NCBI GenBank assembly: GCA_023091665.1
Contig: JALJCQ010000016.1
Coordinates: forward strand, 186,001 to 250,000
DNA from: Pythium myriotylum
Taxonomy: Eukaryota; Oomycota; Peronosporomycetes; Pythiales; Pythiaceae
Length of the DNA stretch: 64,000 nucleotides
Reading direction: 5' to 3'
A model generated the notes under the pieces. The model searched no databases, was not told the origin of the DNA, and saw only the letters and a list, made by a program, of their open reading frames with translations. Numbering within the stretch: position 1 is the stretch's first letter; each line of letters begins with the position of its first letter. This document shows positions 44,933 to 55,766 of this stretch, one piece after another. Made by a program: the position numbers and the translations under genes.

Positions 44933-46706
44933 GAATCGTCCGAGTCTTCTTCAGCTTCGGACTCGCTGGTGACAACAGCCGCCACAGCCACAATTTGTTC
45001 TGGTGTCGCTATTCGCGCGACAGCCACGCGTTCATACGAAAAATTGATTCGGCTTTGAAGAAACTGGCGCGTACGCTGTCCGTGGCGCAGTCGAGTAGAA
45101 CGTGACACATTGCGACAAGAATCTAGACGAAGCATATCCAAACTTTGGTGGCCAGCTTCGAGTGCTTCGACACCCACATCTGTGACGCGAGTGCCCTAAT
45201 ATGATATGAAGATGCCATATAAGATCTTCTCCACTGAGTATTGCACACCATGTTTCTCGTACCTTGAGATCTAGTACTCTGAGCGCCGAGCATGAGCTAC
45301 CGGGAGCTGACAAATCGATCATACCTAGGTCGGTGACGCTTCGACAATCCTGATTGCTCATTCACAGCATGTCAGCACGAACAGACACGCTGTCTGCAAC
45401 TTTCCAGTCTGACCTGCAACGAAAAGTACTTGAGGGCCGACGCAGTATTCGAAATCGCTCGAAGTGCCGAGTCAGCAACCCTTGTGTTATCGAGTATGAG
45501 AACCTCTAGCGCAGTCAGCATTGCGGAATCCTTATAACTGTTGTCAGCACTTCAACATGTATACACTGTACCATGATAAAAAAGTTCTTACAGGGAAGTC
45601 AGTGAAACCTGAGCAAGATGAAAGATCGAGCAGTCGTAGTGTCTCACATCTCGCCTGCAACAACGCCTTGAGATTCTCCATTCGAACATCCCGGCAATAG
45701 CTATAGTTGATCAATGGTGAGATTCTTTCCAGTGATTTTAACCCAGGCTCATCGAACCTTATTGTAAACTCTCTCAGATCAGTCGCATGTTGCGCTAGCG
45801 TGCGGAAGATCGAAGAATCGACACACTCAGCTCCGGTGAGTTCTAGTCGCATTAGTTGATTCCCGCAGTGAGCAATGAGCGATGAAATTGCGGGTGTCTT
45901 GATGATGTGGCACGCATTGAAGCGAACGGAGCTGAGACGAGCCAGCCGTGGCTCCCAGCGCACGAAGTTTAGATACTGGCAGTCAAGCAACTCCAACGTC
46001 TGATCACAGCACCGAGTAAACTATTGCTATTTGTCTGGATCAAGATTCCTGAGTTTGATATACCTCCAACTTTGTACACGAGACAAGCAGCTCGAATATT
46101 TGCTTGTTTGAGAGTCTACGGACACATCGTCAGTGGACACAAGTGCTGTACGAGGTCGTCTTAAGACTATACACACGAGTAGGCGTGCAAGTGTCGAAGA
46201 TCTGTATGAAGCTTTAGTGCGGTCAGACTTGCATCATCCAGTGAAAATCCGGGTAGTGTTGCGTGCGTTAATTTGCCCTTCGCACGTGCGAGAATGGTCT
46301 TGAGATGAGCTCGAGAGACTTTGCGCATCGATACCGTTGAAAAGTCAATGTTGTGGATGGGCACTTCCCGTTGACTAAGTCGCTGCCATCGTTTACACAC
46401 GCGCTCGGCTATGATGCGATCAGGCACGTAGGACAGGAACGACAACGCCATGCGCTCCCCGACATCGCTGAGCGTCAGCGTCCCTCCGCGCTTTGCGAGG
46501 CTTTCACTGGTGGCTTGGCTCTCTGCCAGCCTCAGGCGCTTGGGACCCGGCCTCTTGCGCTGCTTGGCAGCACCAACGCGCTCAGCGACCGAACTCATCG
46601 CACCTGAGGCGGTCGTTCGCGGGGCTCGTGATCGATCTCGAGCCATCCTCCCTTTCTCGCCGTCTTCAAGTGAGTCACGACAGGAGAGTTGCGTGGACCA
46701 CTTCAA
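44926..46706 (-). CDS. F-box/LRR-like (AMN1-type) protein
   Basis: Minus strand, several exons: about 46706-46167, a small one near 46.1 kb, 45996-45590, short ones near 45.5-45.3 kb, and ~45190-44926. A basic N-terminus (QRKRPGPKRLRL) precedes an F-box-like helix (MALSFLSYVPDRIIAERVCKRW). Cys-type leucine-rich repeats follow (LMRLELTGAECVDSS, LRLLDLSSCSGFTD, RSVTDLGM, LRVLDLK, GVEALEAG). The tail is acidic (SESEAEEDSDDSH). F-box/LRR proteins select substrates for SCF ubiquitin ligases. The F-box itself is weak, so a plain LRR protein is possible. The start at 46646 (MARDRSRAP) is an alternative. The gene converges on the TM/coiled-coil gene. Confidence 0.75.
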
Positions 46707-47498
46707 TCAGACACTGGGGATTGCCGTAACAGACAGAGGAGTGGGCTTTCTCCGCGCGGTATGAACCTTCCACGCCTCTCCGAGTCCTCAACATACACTG
46801 CCACAAAGTGGCGATTTTGTCGTGAATACAAGCGAAGGCGTCGAAAGAGGACGAGGTGATGGCATTTCCCTGGTGAGTCTGCCAGAAATAGCTGCATGCC
46901 GATGGTGACGTACAGTGTGCCTGCGGCGAGTTCCAGCTGGTGGCGGAAGCCAGGCGCCGTCATCGACCTGGTTTAGCAGGGAGCCTAATCGCGATTTTCT
47001 CAGGCCGGATTGGTCGCTGGCTTGTCCAAAAGACTCTGCCGAGCCGACCAGATGGATCCGCGGACACCGCCGCCACTTCCCTTTCGATGGCGGCCTGTGG
47101 TCGCGCGATCGGCTCTGCAGAGGAGGGCGGATGGTCCCCCCCCCTGCCACCACCACAGCCGACCGACGCCATAGGGCAATCGTCGACTGGAAGGCACGCA
47201 GGACGCCTCGCCACCATGGGCCCCTAGCGGAGGACCGCGGCCGAGTGGGTCCTTCGCGAGTGTCCACGTTGCATGATCGCAAAGGTGCAGTGATCAGGCT
47301 CCGGCGTCTGTATCAGTCAATTTGTTGAAACCGGGACTGAATTTCCGACCAGGGCTGGGCCTCCTCATCTAGAAACCTGGATAATCTCCCATATGATATC
47401 TCGCAGGTCTCCCACCACCACAACCTCTAAACCATTTGATCGTTTTCAGCAGCATATGCATTGATAGCGTGACCAGATGGTCTCATCCTCTCGCTTGA
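46707..47498. promoter_or_regulatory. Divergent intergenic region LRR gene / ferric reductase
   Basis: About 790 bases with several overlapping GC-rich frames and no domain signal. It should contain both promoters. A C9-like run lies near 47135. Confidence 0.4.
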
Positions 47499-50006
47499 TT
47501 GGCTCGTCTCGATTACAAGATCCGTCGAGTCGGCGCGCCAGCTGGCTTTCGGGAGGCCAGCGGCGGCCATGAGCGCGGGCCGCAATTCAATGGGGCGAGC
47601 CAGTCCGCAGCGTTACCGTCGCCATTATCTGCGAGTGGGTGGGAGAGGCACCAGGCGCTGGACGGCACGCCCCGCAACATTCCCCATCTCGCCATGAATC
47701 CCTCGCAGCGCAGCCGCGGCTCGGGCATGGAGTCGCCCGGCGAGATCAAGTCGCCGTCGCAGGCGCGCTTCTTCACGCTCAGCGCCGACGAGGGCAAGGC
47801 CTCGGCCGTGGCCACGCCCTTTGTCTACGGCACGCCCATCAAGAAGAACTACAAGACCTGGCCCTTCACCGTCGTCGGACTCTGTGCCGTCGTCGTCGCC
47901 TTCGCGTACATCTACCACGAGCTCCCCGAGTTCCGAACGGGCCTGCGATACGACATCTACAAGCTCTTCGGTTCGAAGGTCGAGGCGGGTTCCTGGGTCG
48001 GCGGCCATCGCGAAGTCGCCGACTTTTTCTTCCTGCTGCTCTTTGTGGGCATCCCGACCGTGATCGGCGGTATCGTGCTCGCTGTCGGCAACGCGCTCCC
48101 GCCTGTACCAACCGGTATCCACCGTACCATCTTCCGCTTCCTTAAGCGCAAGGTGCTCGTCGGTCGCATCAACCTCTCGTACGCTGAGAGCGTGACAGTG
48201 CTCCTTTTCCTCGGCCTCAACGCAATTTGGTTCTCGGCCATTTTCGGACGCAAGTACGAAGGGCTGGAAGAGGCCGGATCCACCGACTTCGAGAGTGTCT
48301 TCCGTCTCGTGGGTTACACGTTCGGCTTCAACGCAATCCTCTGCTTCTCAATGCTGATCTTGCCGGCCACGCGTAACTGCTTCTGGATGCTCTCCATGGG
48401 TATCGACTACTCCCACGCCATCAAGTACCACCGCTGGATCGGCTTCCTCACGGTCTTCCTAGTGTTTGCGCACGCCTTCCCGTACTACAAGGGCTGGTTT
48501 TCGACAGGTACCTACATTCAGAGTGCTATGCCGTGCTTCAACTGTGACTACGGTGATCCGGCAAACAAGAAGCGTCTCCAGAACTTCTTCGGCCAGGTCG
48601 CGTTGCTATGCGTGCTCACCATCGGCATCACATCCCTCAACCCCATCCGTCGCAAGTACTACGAGCTCTTCTACTACACGCACCACCTTTTTATTGTCGT
48701 GCTCTTCGCCTCGTGCCTTCACTACCCGCAGTTCGTCATCTGGATGTACCCGGGCGTCTGCCTCTTCATGATGCACCGCATCTTGGCCCGCACGCAAGGC
48801 GGTGTGCCATGTGAAGTTGTTGACATGGAGGCCATTCCCGGTGAAATCACTCGTCTTGTGTTCCGCCGCAGTCCAGGCAAGTCGGGCCACTACCATGCTG
48901 GACAGTTCGTGTACTTGCATGTTCCGCTCCTCTCGCGCACCCAATGGCACCCGTTCAGTATCAGCTCGTCACCTATCGAGTACGAGGATACTTTCACGGT
49001 CCACGTCAAGGCCATCGGCAACTTCACAAAGGAACTGTTCGCCGTCGCTATTCAAGCCCGGGAGGAACGCAAGGTGCCGCTGATCTACGTAGATGGCTAC
49101 TACGGCAAGATGTCGGATGATTTCCAGCACTACCCTGTGCTTGTTATGGTTGCTGGTGGTATCGGTGCAACGCCGATCATCAGCATTGTGGGCAAGATCC
49201 TTGACAGCATGCGCAACAATGACCCGGTCATGTCGAACACGATCGTGTACTGGCACTGGACGTCGCGTGAAATTGGTATCTTCCACGAGTTCGAGCCGCT
49301 TCTCGACGCAATCGAACAATTCGATCCGGAGCACACGCGCTTCCGTGTGCGCCTCTGCTTCACAGGCGATCAGCACCTTGGCAGCGTTGAGATTCCAAAC
49401 GGCATCACCCTGAAGCCCATGGATGACACGAGCATGGTGCCCACGCGTCCGTTCTACCAGTCGTCGCGATCTGCGAGTTACCAAATGCTACTCTTCTTCG
49501 TCATCTTCACGGCCAGCTACCTCGCGCTCTTCTTCATGCGTCTCGGGTACCCGCTCCTCGGAGAGAACCGATGGAATCAGAACATGTGGCCCCTCCAACG
49601 GTTCATGGAAGTGTTCATGATGCTTCTTGGAGCTGCGTTGGGCTGGTTCGTCGCAACGGCCGAACCCAAGCCGCGCGCGATGAGCCGTGTTGATAAGACG
49701 GGCATGATGGAAGGCACCAACTTCGGTATGACGAAACGGGACAGTGAGCGTAGCTCGGGCTACTCGCATACGCTGTCGTTCGACGGCCAGGAGGTGCAGT
49801 TCAACCACCCTGTCAGCCGAACGCGCCTCAACGTGAAGGAACTCATGAGCGAGGTCGTGAAGGAGCAGTCGCACAACTTTGCCATCAACGTGACTGGTAT
49901 CGGTACCTGGGTGTCGGGCCCAATGCCGCTGATCCATGCTGTTGAGAAAGAGGCCCAAACGTACGCTGGTATCTTCGACGTTCACTACGAAGAGTTCGAG
50001 ATGTAA
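47499..50006 (+). CDS. Ferric-reductase / NADPH-oxidase-type flavocytochrome (FRO-like)
   Basis: Intronless, 835 residues from 47499, or 770 from the ATG at 47694 (MNPSQRSRGSGMES). The shorter form is as likely because the first 65 residues are unlike the family. Several TM helices follow; His in IKYHRWIGF and VFAHAF and in YYTHHLFIVVLF and CLHYPQF are the expected haem ligands. FAD motif HPFSISSSP and NADPH motif GGIGATPIIS are intact. A second hydrophobic pair (YQMLLFFVIFTASYLALFF and FMEVFMMLLGAALGWFVA) interrupts the NADPH domain before the C-terminal GTWVSGPMPL, as in plant FRO proteins. It should move electrons from NADPH across a membrane to Fe(III) or oxygen. No EF-hands are seen, which argues for ferric reductase over RBOH-type oxidase. 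Confidence 0.9.
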   Translation: MARLDYKIRRVGAPAGFREASGGHERGPQFNGASQSAALPSPLSASGWERHQALDGTPRNIPHLAMNPSQRSRGSGMESPGEIKSPSQARFFTLSADEGKASAVATPFVYGTPIKKNYKTWPFTVVGLCAVVVAFAYIYHELPEFRTGLRYDIYKLFGSKVEAGSWVGGHREVADFFFLLLFVGIPTVIGGIVLAVGNALPPVPTGIHRTIFRFLKRKVLVGRINLSYAESVTVLLFLGLNAIWFSAIFGRKYEGLEEAGSTDFESVFRLVGYTFGFNAILCFSMLILPATRNCFWMLSMGIDYSHAIKYHRWIGFLTVFLVFAHAFPYYKGWFSTGTYIQSAMPCFNCDYGDPANKKRLQNFFGQVALLCVLTIGITSLNPIRRKYYELFYYTHHLFIVVLFASCLHYPQFVIWMYPGVCLFMMHRILARTQGGVPCEVVDMEAIPGEITRLVFRRSPGKSGHYHAGQFVYLHVPLLSRTQWHPFSISSSPIEYEDTFTVHVKAIGNFTKELFAVAIQAREERKVPLIYVDGYYGKMSDDFQHYPVLVMVAGGIGATPIISIVGKILDSMRNNDPVMSNTIVYWHWTSREIGIFHEFEPLLDAIEQFDPEHTRFRVRLCFTGDQHLGSVEIPNGITLKPMDDTSMVPTRPFYQSSRSASYQMLLFFVIFTASYLALFFMRLGYPLLGENRWNQNMWPLQRFMEVFMMLLGAALGWFVATAEPKPRAMSRVDKTGMMEGTNFGMTKRDSERSSGYSHTLSFDGQEVQFNHPVSRTRLNVKELMSEVVKEQSHNFAINVTGIGTWVSGPMPLIHAVEKEAQTYAGIFDVHYEEFEM

Positions 50007-50301
50007 ATCCTTCGTGGGAGTAGACTTGGGTGTGCGTGAAGTACTATGTAATGAAAAAGTCATGTTGGATCCACTACACAACTCGAAACGGCAGTCAATA
50101 GATTTTGTTTGACCCACTGAGCTGTTTGGATGGCCATCGAATTCAATTTGAAAAAAGTCGTTTAGGGTCGCTCATAGCAAAACAAAAAAGAGGGATGAAA
50201 AGAAGGGAGTACACAGCGCTTTTCCAACAGTCGGCGAACTTGTCGTCAAAGCCCTCTTCGGATTCATTACCTCGCGTGACGGATCACTACGAACCATCAA
50301 T

Positions 50302-50700
50302 CTACACGCGGCTCGGGTAGAGCATGATGCGGACGCTGCTCGAGATACCCTCGGCCGGCAGGTTCTTGGCGAACTTGGCACGGACAAGTCCGTTGTTGCC
50401 GTGAGCGCGGGTGACCTTGCCCCAGATCACACGGAACTTGGAGCCGTTCTTCTCCGACTTGCCCTTGTAGATGTAGGCAATCTTCTTGCCGAGGTAGAAG
50501 TCCACATCGTTCTTGTCCTGAAGACCCTGGATCTTGATCAGGGCGGTGTGCGAGTGCTGGTTCGTGTACGAACTGCAGCGTAGCAATAATTAGAATACAA
50601 AGCGAATAAACACGCCTCGAAACATACGAGCTTACCGCTTGTAACCCACAAACACACCCTTAACGTAGAGACGAGTAGGCTGACCCGAAGAAGCGACCAT
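50302..50700 (-). CDS. RPL35A: 60S ribosomal protein eL33 (L35A)
   Basis: Exons 50700-50636 and 50572-50302, with a 63-nt intron, give 111 residues, the normal eL33 length. The start MVASSGQPTRLYVKGVFVGY, then NQHSHTALIKIQG, DFYLGKKIAYIYK, IWGKVTRAHGNNGLVRAKF and the C-terminal VRIMLYPSR are the family signature. It is a structural protein of the large cytosolic subunit. The intron follows codon 21, early in the gene, as is common in ribosomal-protein genes. Confidence 0.97.
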
Positions 50701-51510
50701 TTTTCTAAGCTCTGCAAGTTGATAACAACGAAGGTCAGCTTTTTGGTCGCCAAATTCGGTGACACCCGTTGCCACGCGACGAGACGCTCGCTCGATTCTC
50801 TCTTTCTCTCACTCTCCGTAGCGGTCTCTATACATCACCAGGTCTTCCGCGCACTGCTCTCTTCAGCTTTCGAATCCGACAGGAAAGACTTCACGTCGAC
50901 GGTGCTTTCGCCATCCGTACAGCGCGTAGCAGAGTCCTTTATGACTTTTTTGCTGAGTTGGTAAGCTCCTGTCGTCCTTATCGAGATTCTGGCGCCGTAG
51001 CAAGTGAGTCGCAACGCTCGACCTGTGATTCTCGCGCGTCGAGCAGATTCCGCATTCTCGGGTCGCAGCGCTTCGTGACGAGATGGAGCGGCGAGAGGGA
51101 GAGCCAGAGGGAGAGAGAGCGCGAGCGAGCGGCGGTCGTCGCGGCGGACGCGTCCTGCCGTGCACGTACCAGTCGATGGAATAGAACGAGCGAGGGACTG
51201 AAGGTTTGGAGACCTATTGGCGGCGCCCCACAAGCGCTTCCACTCACAATTGACCCAATCGGTTGGCTCCTGGGCCGAGAGCTCCACCTGCCAAAATCGA
51301 TGTCTTGGGAAATTAATACCTCTAACACCAGATGCTCGCTGGAAAGCCAGTCAATTCAACCATTCACGAGAGCAAGATAAGCAGAGGGATTACCTGCATA
51401 TTCGAATGCATGACCATGCCTTACAAACACCAAGTTAATCCAATGTAGTGTAGTCCACTCTATTTAAGAATTGTAAGTTGCCGTCGTTCGGCGACTTCAA
51501 CCATGCTTGC
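50701..51510. other. Intergenic region upstream of eL33
   Basis: About 810 bases with no supported gene. It has a pyrimidine-rich stretch (CTCTCTTTCTCTCACTCTC) near 50800, which may belong to the eL33 promoter or leader, and a purine-rich GAGAGGGAGAGCC tract near 51090-51135. Confidence 0.45.
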
Positions 51511-53343
51511 CTACCTGGTGCCTCGGCGACTGGGCGACGGAGTCCCGTGGCGACGCGCTGGCGAGCGAGAAGAACTTGAGCCACGCGCAAATGAGTCGGT
51601 GCGTTTGCGGCCTCCAGCGCGAGGCGAGCGCTTGGCGTCTCCCCAGTCCGACGCGAACGACTGACCTCCTGAGCGGTCTGACTCAGTCCTCTCGTCCGAT
51701 CGAGAAGGCGAGCTACCATGCTTGAAACCTTCCCCGCGCGGAGAGCGAGGGGGACCGTTTTCCTGCCTGGTGATCCGGCGTCCACGCCGTTCCGATGGGT
51801 CAGCGACTTCGATACCCGAGATGCCGAGCATTCCCATCTTCTTCAGAATCTTCTCGTCCAGCTTTGGAACCTGCTTCAGTCCAATCGTCTCACTGTACTC
51901 CTTGGCAATGTCCACGAGCTGTTCTTTGTTGATGCCAAGGCGGCGCAAGTTGGAGTGATAAAAGCCAAGCCACGCCTGGTATGACTGGACGGCAGACTTC
52001 TCGAGTTCAGAGTTCGCTTTGAGCCCAGCAATTACTTTGGAGGAGAGACTCTCCTTCGACTGGACTGGAGATTCGGATACTTTGAGCTTGGAGAGAGGGA
52101 GACCTTGGAGTTCGTTCAAGAAAGGCTTTTCGAAATCAGAGAGCACCAAGATACCATGGCCGGATGACCCGCCACGTGCCGTGCGACCGAGGCGGTGGAT
52201 GTAGGAGTCGCGATCTGTCAGACCAACTTGGACAACAAGCGTCACACCTGGGTAGTCCACACCGCGTGCCGAAACGTCTGAAGAAAACATCATCACTTTG
52301 GTAGACGATCGAAACTTGTCTGCCGTCTTCGTGCGCACCGTTTGGCTCTTGCGCGAATGCATCTCGAGGACTCCTTTAAAACCTGCGGCAGTAAATAGCT
52401 GAGCCATGAATTGCGCTGCGCGCGCAGTTGGGAAGAACACGATAATCTTGTAATGGTTGGGAAACTGGGCAACATGTGAAGAGAGAATGTTTTCGACAAC
52501 CGACACCACTTCGTTCGAACGGCAAACGACATACTCTTGTTTGACCTGAAGATTTGTTTGGAGAGCACTGTCAGAAACAGTGTCGATGATTTCGAAATCC
52601 TTTCGAAGGGCCAATCTCGTGAGCTCTTGTGTGGATCTAGGCAGTGTAGCGCTGAAGAGTAGCGTTTGCCTCTGAGACGGAACGCTACTTAGGATTTTCA
52701 CGACCTCGTTTCGGAATCCCATGTCTAACAGACGATCAGCTTCATCCAGCACCAGGAATTGAAGTTTGCGGAGCATTTTCTTGATGCTTCCAGTATCTTG
52801 TTCGATATGGTCCAGAAGGCGCCCCGGTGTGGCGACGAGGATGTCGATGGGTTTTGCCCCTTTGAGCGTCTGCGAGTCTTTGTGGACCGACGTGCCGCCG
52901 ACAAAACAGGCGACGTGGAGATTATGGAACTGGCCAATCTTCCTTGCCTCTGTCGTGATCTGTTGGGCGAGCTCACGCGTCGGCGAGATCACGAGCATCG
53001 GAATAGAGCTGTGGGTGCTATCGAGGCCGTGGCGCACCATGCGTTCGATCGCTGGCAGCAAGAACGCCATGGTCTTGCCATTGCCGGTCTTTGCCTTGGA
53101 GAGCACGTCTTTGCCTGCCAGGATGGGGGCAAACGTCTTTTCCTGGACGTCAGTGAGATAGTCATACTTGAGCTCCTGGCGGATGGCTCGCTTCGAGTTC
53201 TCGCTGATCTCCAGCGACGTGAACCGCGTCGACGAGAGATGGCTCTGAGACGAGAATGCAGCGCGAGCCAGCGCGGGAAGTGCGCGCACTGGTGCGTGGC
53301 TGAGGGCTGGTCGGTCGCGCAGCAGCGAGGCGATGCGCATCAT
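51511..53343 (-). CDS. DEAD-box RNA helicase, probably mitochondrial
   Basis: Intronless, 610 residues. The N-terminus (MMRIASLLRDRPALSHAPVR..) is rich in Arg and Ala, lacks acids and looks like a mitochondrial presequence. Motifs: Q-motif-like LTDVQEKT (63-70), AKTGNGKT (84-91), PTRELA (121-126), TPGRLLDH (172-179), DEAD (200-203), SAT (231-233), ARGVDYP, and HRLGRTARGG near 382-391. Motif I has Asn (TGNGKT) instead of the usual Ser. The C-terminal ~110 residues are Arg/Ser/Gly-rich and disordered, as in MSS116-type helicases. A role in organellar RNA folding or splicing is inferred. The next gene's stop is 296 bp upstream on the same strand. Confidence 0.92.
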   Translation of the reverse strand: MMRIASLLRDRPALSHAPVRALPALARAAFSSQSHLSSTRFTSLEISENSKRAIRQELKYDYLTDVQEKTFAPILAGKDVLSKAKTGNGKTMAFLLPAIERMVRHGLDSTHSSIPMLVISPTRELAQQITTEARKIGQFHNLHVACFVGGTSVHKDSQTLKGAKPIDILVATPGRLLDHIEQDTGSIKKMLRKLQFLVLDEADRLLDMGFRNEVVKILSSVPSQRQTLLFSATLPRSTQELTRLALRKDFEIIDTVSDSALQTNLQVKQEYVVCRSNEVVSVVENILSSHVAQFPNHYKIIVFFPTARAAQFMAQLFTAAGFKGVLEMHSRKSQTVRTKTADKFRSSTKVMMFSSDVSARGVDYPGVTLVVQVGLTDRDSYIHRLGRTARGGSSGHGILVLSDFEKPFLNELQGLPLSKLKVSESPVQSKESLSSKVIAGLKANSELEKSAVQSYQAWLGFYHSNLRRLGINKEQLVDIAKEYSETIGLKQVPKLDEKILKKMGMLGISGIEVADPSERRGRRITRQENGPPRSPRGEGFKHGSSPSRSDERTESDRSGGQSFASDWGDAKRSPRAGGRKRTDSFARGSSSSRSPARRHGTPSPSRRGTR

Positions 53344-53638
53344 GGTGATCTTCGAGTTGAAAAGGAAGACTCGAGTGGCTCTTCACGCAACCAACAACTC
53401 CATGGACAACATTAGCGATTGTTGCCAATCAAGTCTTGGAGAACAAGCAACGTTAAAGCAACATAGTAGATTGCTTAAAGTAAAACGGTCTCCACACAGT
53501 GAAACGATCTTCACAGTGATTGAACGCACAAGGCGTGGTCAGACGCTGGGGCAACGTCACACAGCAACGGGCAAATGCTAAGGATAAGAAAGCTGTCATT
53601 GCATGCCCACATTGCCCGCGGCCTCAGAACGAAATCAC

Positions 53639-55551
53639 TTACATCGAGTCTGCATGGGACTTCGGCCAACTAAGCCACAACGCTTCGACTCGATCAAGGC
53701 TTCCTGCATCAAGAGTTAACACAAACAGCGCGTCGTAGCCTCCAGCTACACAACAAATGTCAGAACATGGTACTCCATCCAGTCTACATGAGCTGTGGTC
53801 GAGTTCACCTCCAGGGACACCAGCCATAAGAACTCCAGGAACCTCCATGGTCGCGTCGATGAGTTCTTGCTGTTCTCTCGGCTCGATTGGGACTTGCGCA
53901 TGCTCCCCCATCTCACGAAAGGCATTTCGAACGTGTTGGTATCGATTCCGCAGTTCGCCCAGTCTTGTTCCGATCGTGATGTCTACATCCCGCCACTTCA
54001 TTTGATTGTCAGCTGACAGCAGGAGTCGAGAACCAGTCCCAATTGGTAGGGAAATTTACATTCTCCGAAGCAACATGGGCCATCTCCGAGCACTTCTTGG
54101 CAAATAGTTCTGAATCCTCTGCTTCGAGCATAATGAGCTGCTGGAAGCAGTGCTCAACAGCGTCATTCTCTGTTGCTAGAACGTTCATAATGCGATTCGA
54201 TTCGACGGGATATGACCGTTGCCAGAGTTGGACCTATCGAAGGTAATAGATGGCCTTCGTGAACCGTAGGTAGCACAGCAAATGCAACGGCAATCCTATA
54301 CCTTCTTGACCATTGAAACTGTGGCACTCCCGGTCGAGACGTCTCCCATCATCAGGTGGAAGTTTGCTGGAATGCGAAACGGTTTCTATCTCGACAGTGG
54401 GGCGAGATGAGGGAATGTGGCAAGCTTTGAGCCGATATGTCGACTTACAATTCGAGAAGACAACCCCCATTCTGTCAAATTGCTAATAGACTTCGCCACG
54501 AGCGATGGTGACAGATTGTCGGTCGTTGTGAATGCATCAAGCAGCGACGGAGGGAATCGCGAATAGCATTGGGATCCGTACGTTGCAGCCGAGACATCGA
54601 ACCCACTTCCAATCTTGACAACCATAAATGTGAGCCAGGTCCAAAACTCCCAATACGGTTGCTTTTACCTTTCGCTGGACAAAACAATGGCTCAGTTGAG
54701 CAAGGTTGTGGATAAGATCCAGTCTCGAGCTCGCAGACGGATCATCCACGGGCGGCAGGAAGAAAAACAAAACTGCCCCAACAAGTGAAGTCACGAGCGC
54801 CGCTGAGCTACCGAGGCCTGTTTTGGATATTGAGGTTTTGGTTGTTTCTGAGTCTGCTGAACCGGGAGAAATATCAGTTGGAAGACTGTGAGCTACCAGT
54901 GGATCAGTCACACTACCTTCAATGATGGGTGGAAGAAAGGGCATCAAATGTTCGAGGCTGGAGCGAGTCAGAGGTCTGCCCGTTTGCTGCAGCTGTAGAT
55001 GGAGAAGAAGTCAACGTCTGCGTGAGTCTTGCAACCAAGCCAATTAACGCACTCGCTTGACTTGAGAGTAAAACGCATTGTCAGCCTGAAGGAGGATGTG
55101 AAGCTCCTGTGAGTTGGCTCGAAGGTCGCTGCAAATGCGTGTGAAGCCTGTACCATCCAACCCCATCGCGCCGTTCAGCGCGCATTGCAGTGTCTCTTCG
55201 ACGTAAGAGTTGCGATCCGACTTGGAGCTGGAGAGGCAGACGACACGTTAGATCGAGTCGAAGCGGATCGGTCACCACTACTGACTTGAAGCGAAGTTCC
55301 AATCGGTCGCCGTCAACTTGGACGACGTGTGCGCGGATCGTTTGCTGGAACTGGGGGCTCTCGATGTGCAGGGAGAGCAGTCGTGCATCCTCACCAGCAT
55401 CGCTACGATCGACCAGGCGGCGCGAAATCGTCGTGTGGAAGCGAGCGGATAAGGCCAGCACGAGCCCGGCGAATCGCTCTTCCAGGATCAGGTACCCGCC
55501 CGTGAGCAGCACCTTGCCCGGAGCCGAGACGCGCAGCGCTTGGCCGTGCAT
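53639..55551 (-). CDS. ERG8: Phosphomevalonate kinase
   Basis: Minus strand, about eight exons. The first intron (55228-55285, 58 nt, with CTAAC) restores the frame at FNSKSDRNSYVEETLQ. GHMP-kinase hallmarks: APGKVLLTGGY at the N-terminus, the ATP loop KTGLGSSAALVTSLVGA, IGSGFDVSAATYGS, and MGDVSTGSATVSMVKK. At the C-terminus comes VPIEPREQQELIDAT..GVLMAGVPGAGGYDALF, which is complete only after splicing out a short intron (GTGAAC..) near 53.8 kb. It converts mevalonate-5-phosphate to the diphosphate in the cytosolic isoprenoid pathway and matches yeast ERG8, not the animal enzyme. It starts 211 bp from the divergent SSXT-like gene. Confidence 0.92.
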
Positions 55552-55730
55552 GGTCGTGTCGGCCCAAGTCGGGTGGTGGCAGAATCTGTGACAGGGTTAC
55601 AATGAGCCCTATAGTGACATCTCCCTCGGGCGTTATTATTTTCAAGATGTCATTGATTTGCAACCTCGTTCTGATGTGGTGCACACTATTTTCCGGTTGC
55701 TTGGCTGTTTGAAAACCGGCCGGATCGATT

Positions 55731-55766
55731 ATGGACATCTCGACAAACGGCGCGAACGGACCATGA
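55731..55766 (+). promoter_or_regulatory. Upstream ORF overlapping the SSXT-like start by ATGA
   Basis: ATG at 55731 opens an 11-codon frame (MDISTNGANGP) whose TGA (55764-55766) overlaps the main ATG (55763-55765). If the transcript starts upstream, the arrangement fits termination-reinitiation. Confidence 0.5.

Noticed and set aside
46788..47328. Frames of 130-160 residues on both strands between the LRR and ferric-reductase genes
   Set aside because: They overlap in opposite frames, low-complexity GC-rich, no motif. Best read as promoter and leader sequence.
50769..51380. 203-residue plus-strand frame upstream of eL33
   Set aside because: Built largely from purine/pyrimidine-rich repeats (RERERERAAVVAA); no family resemblance.
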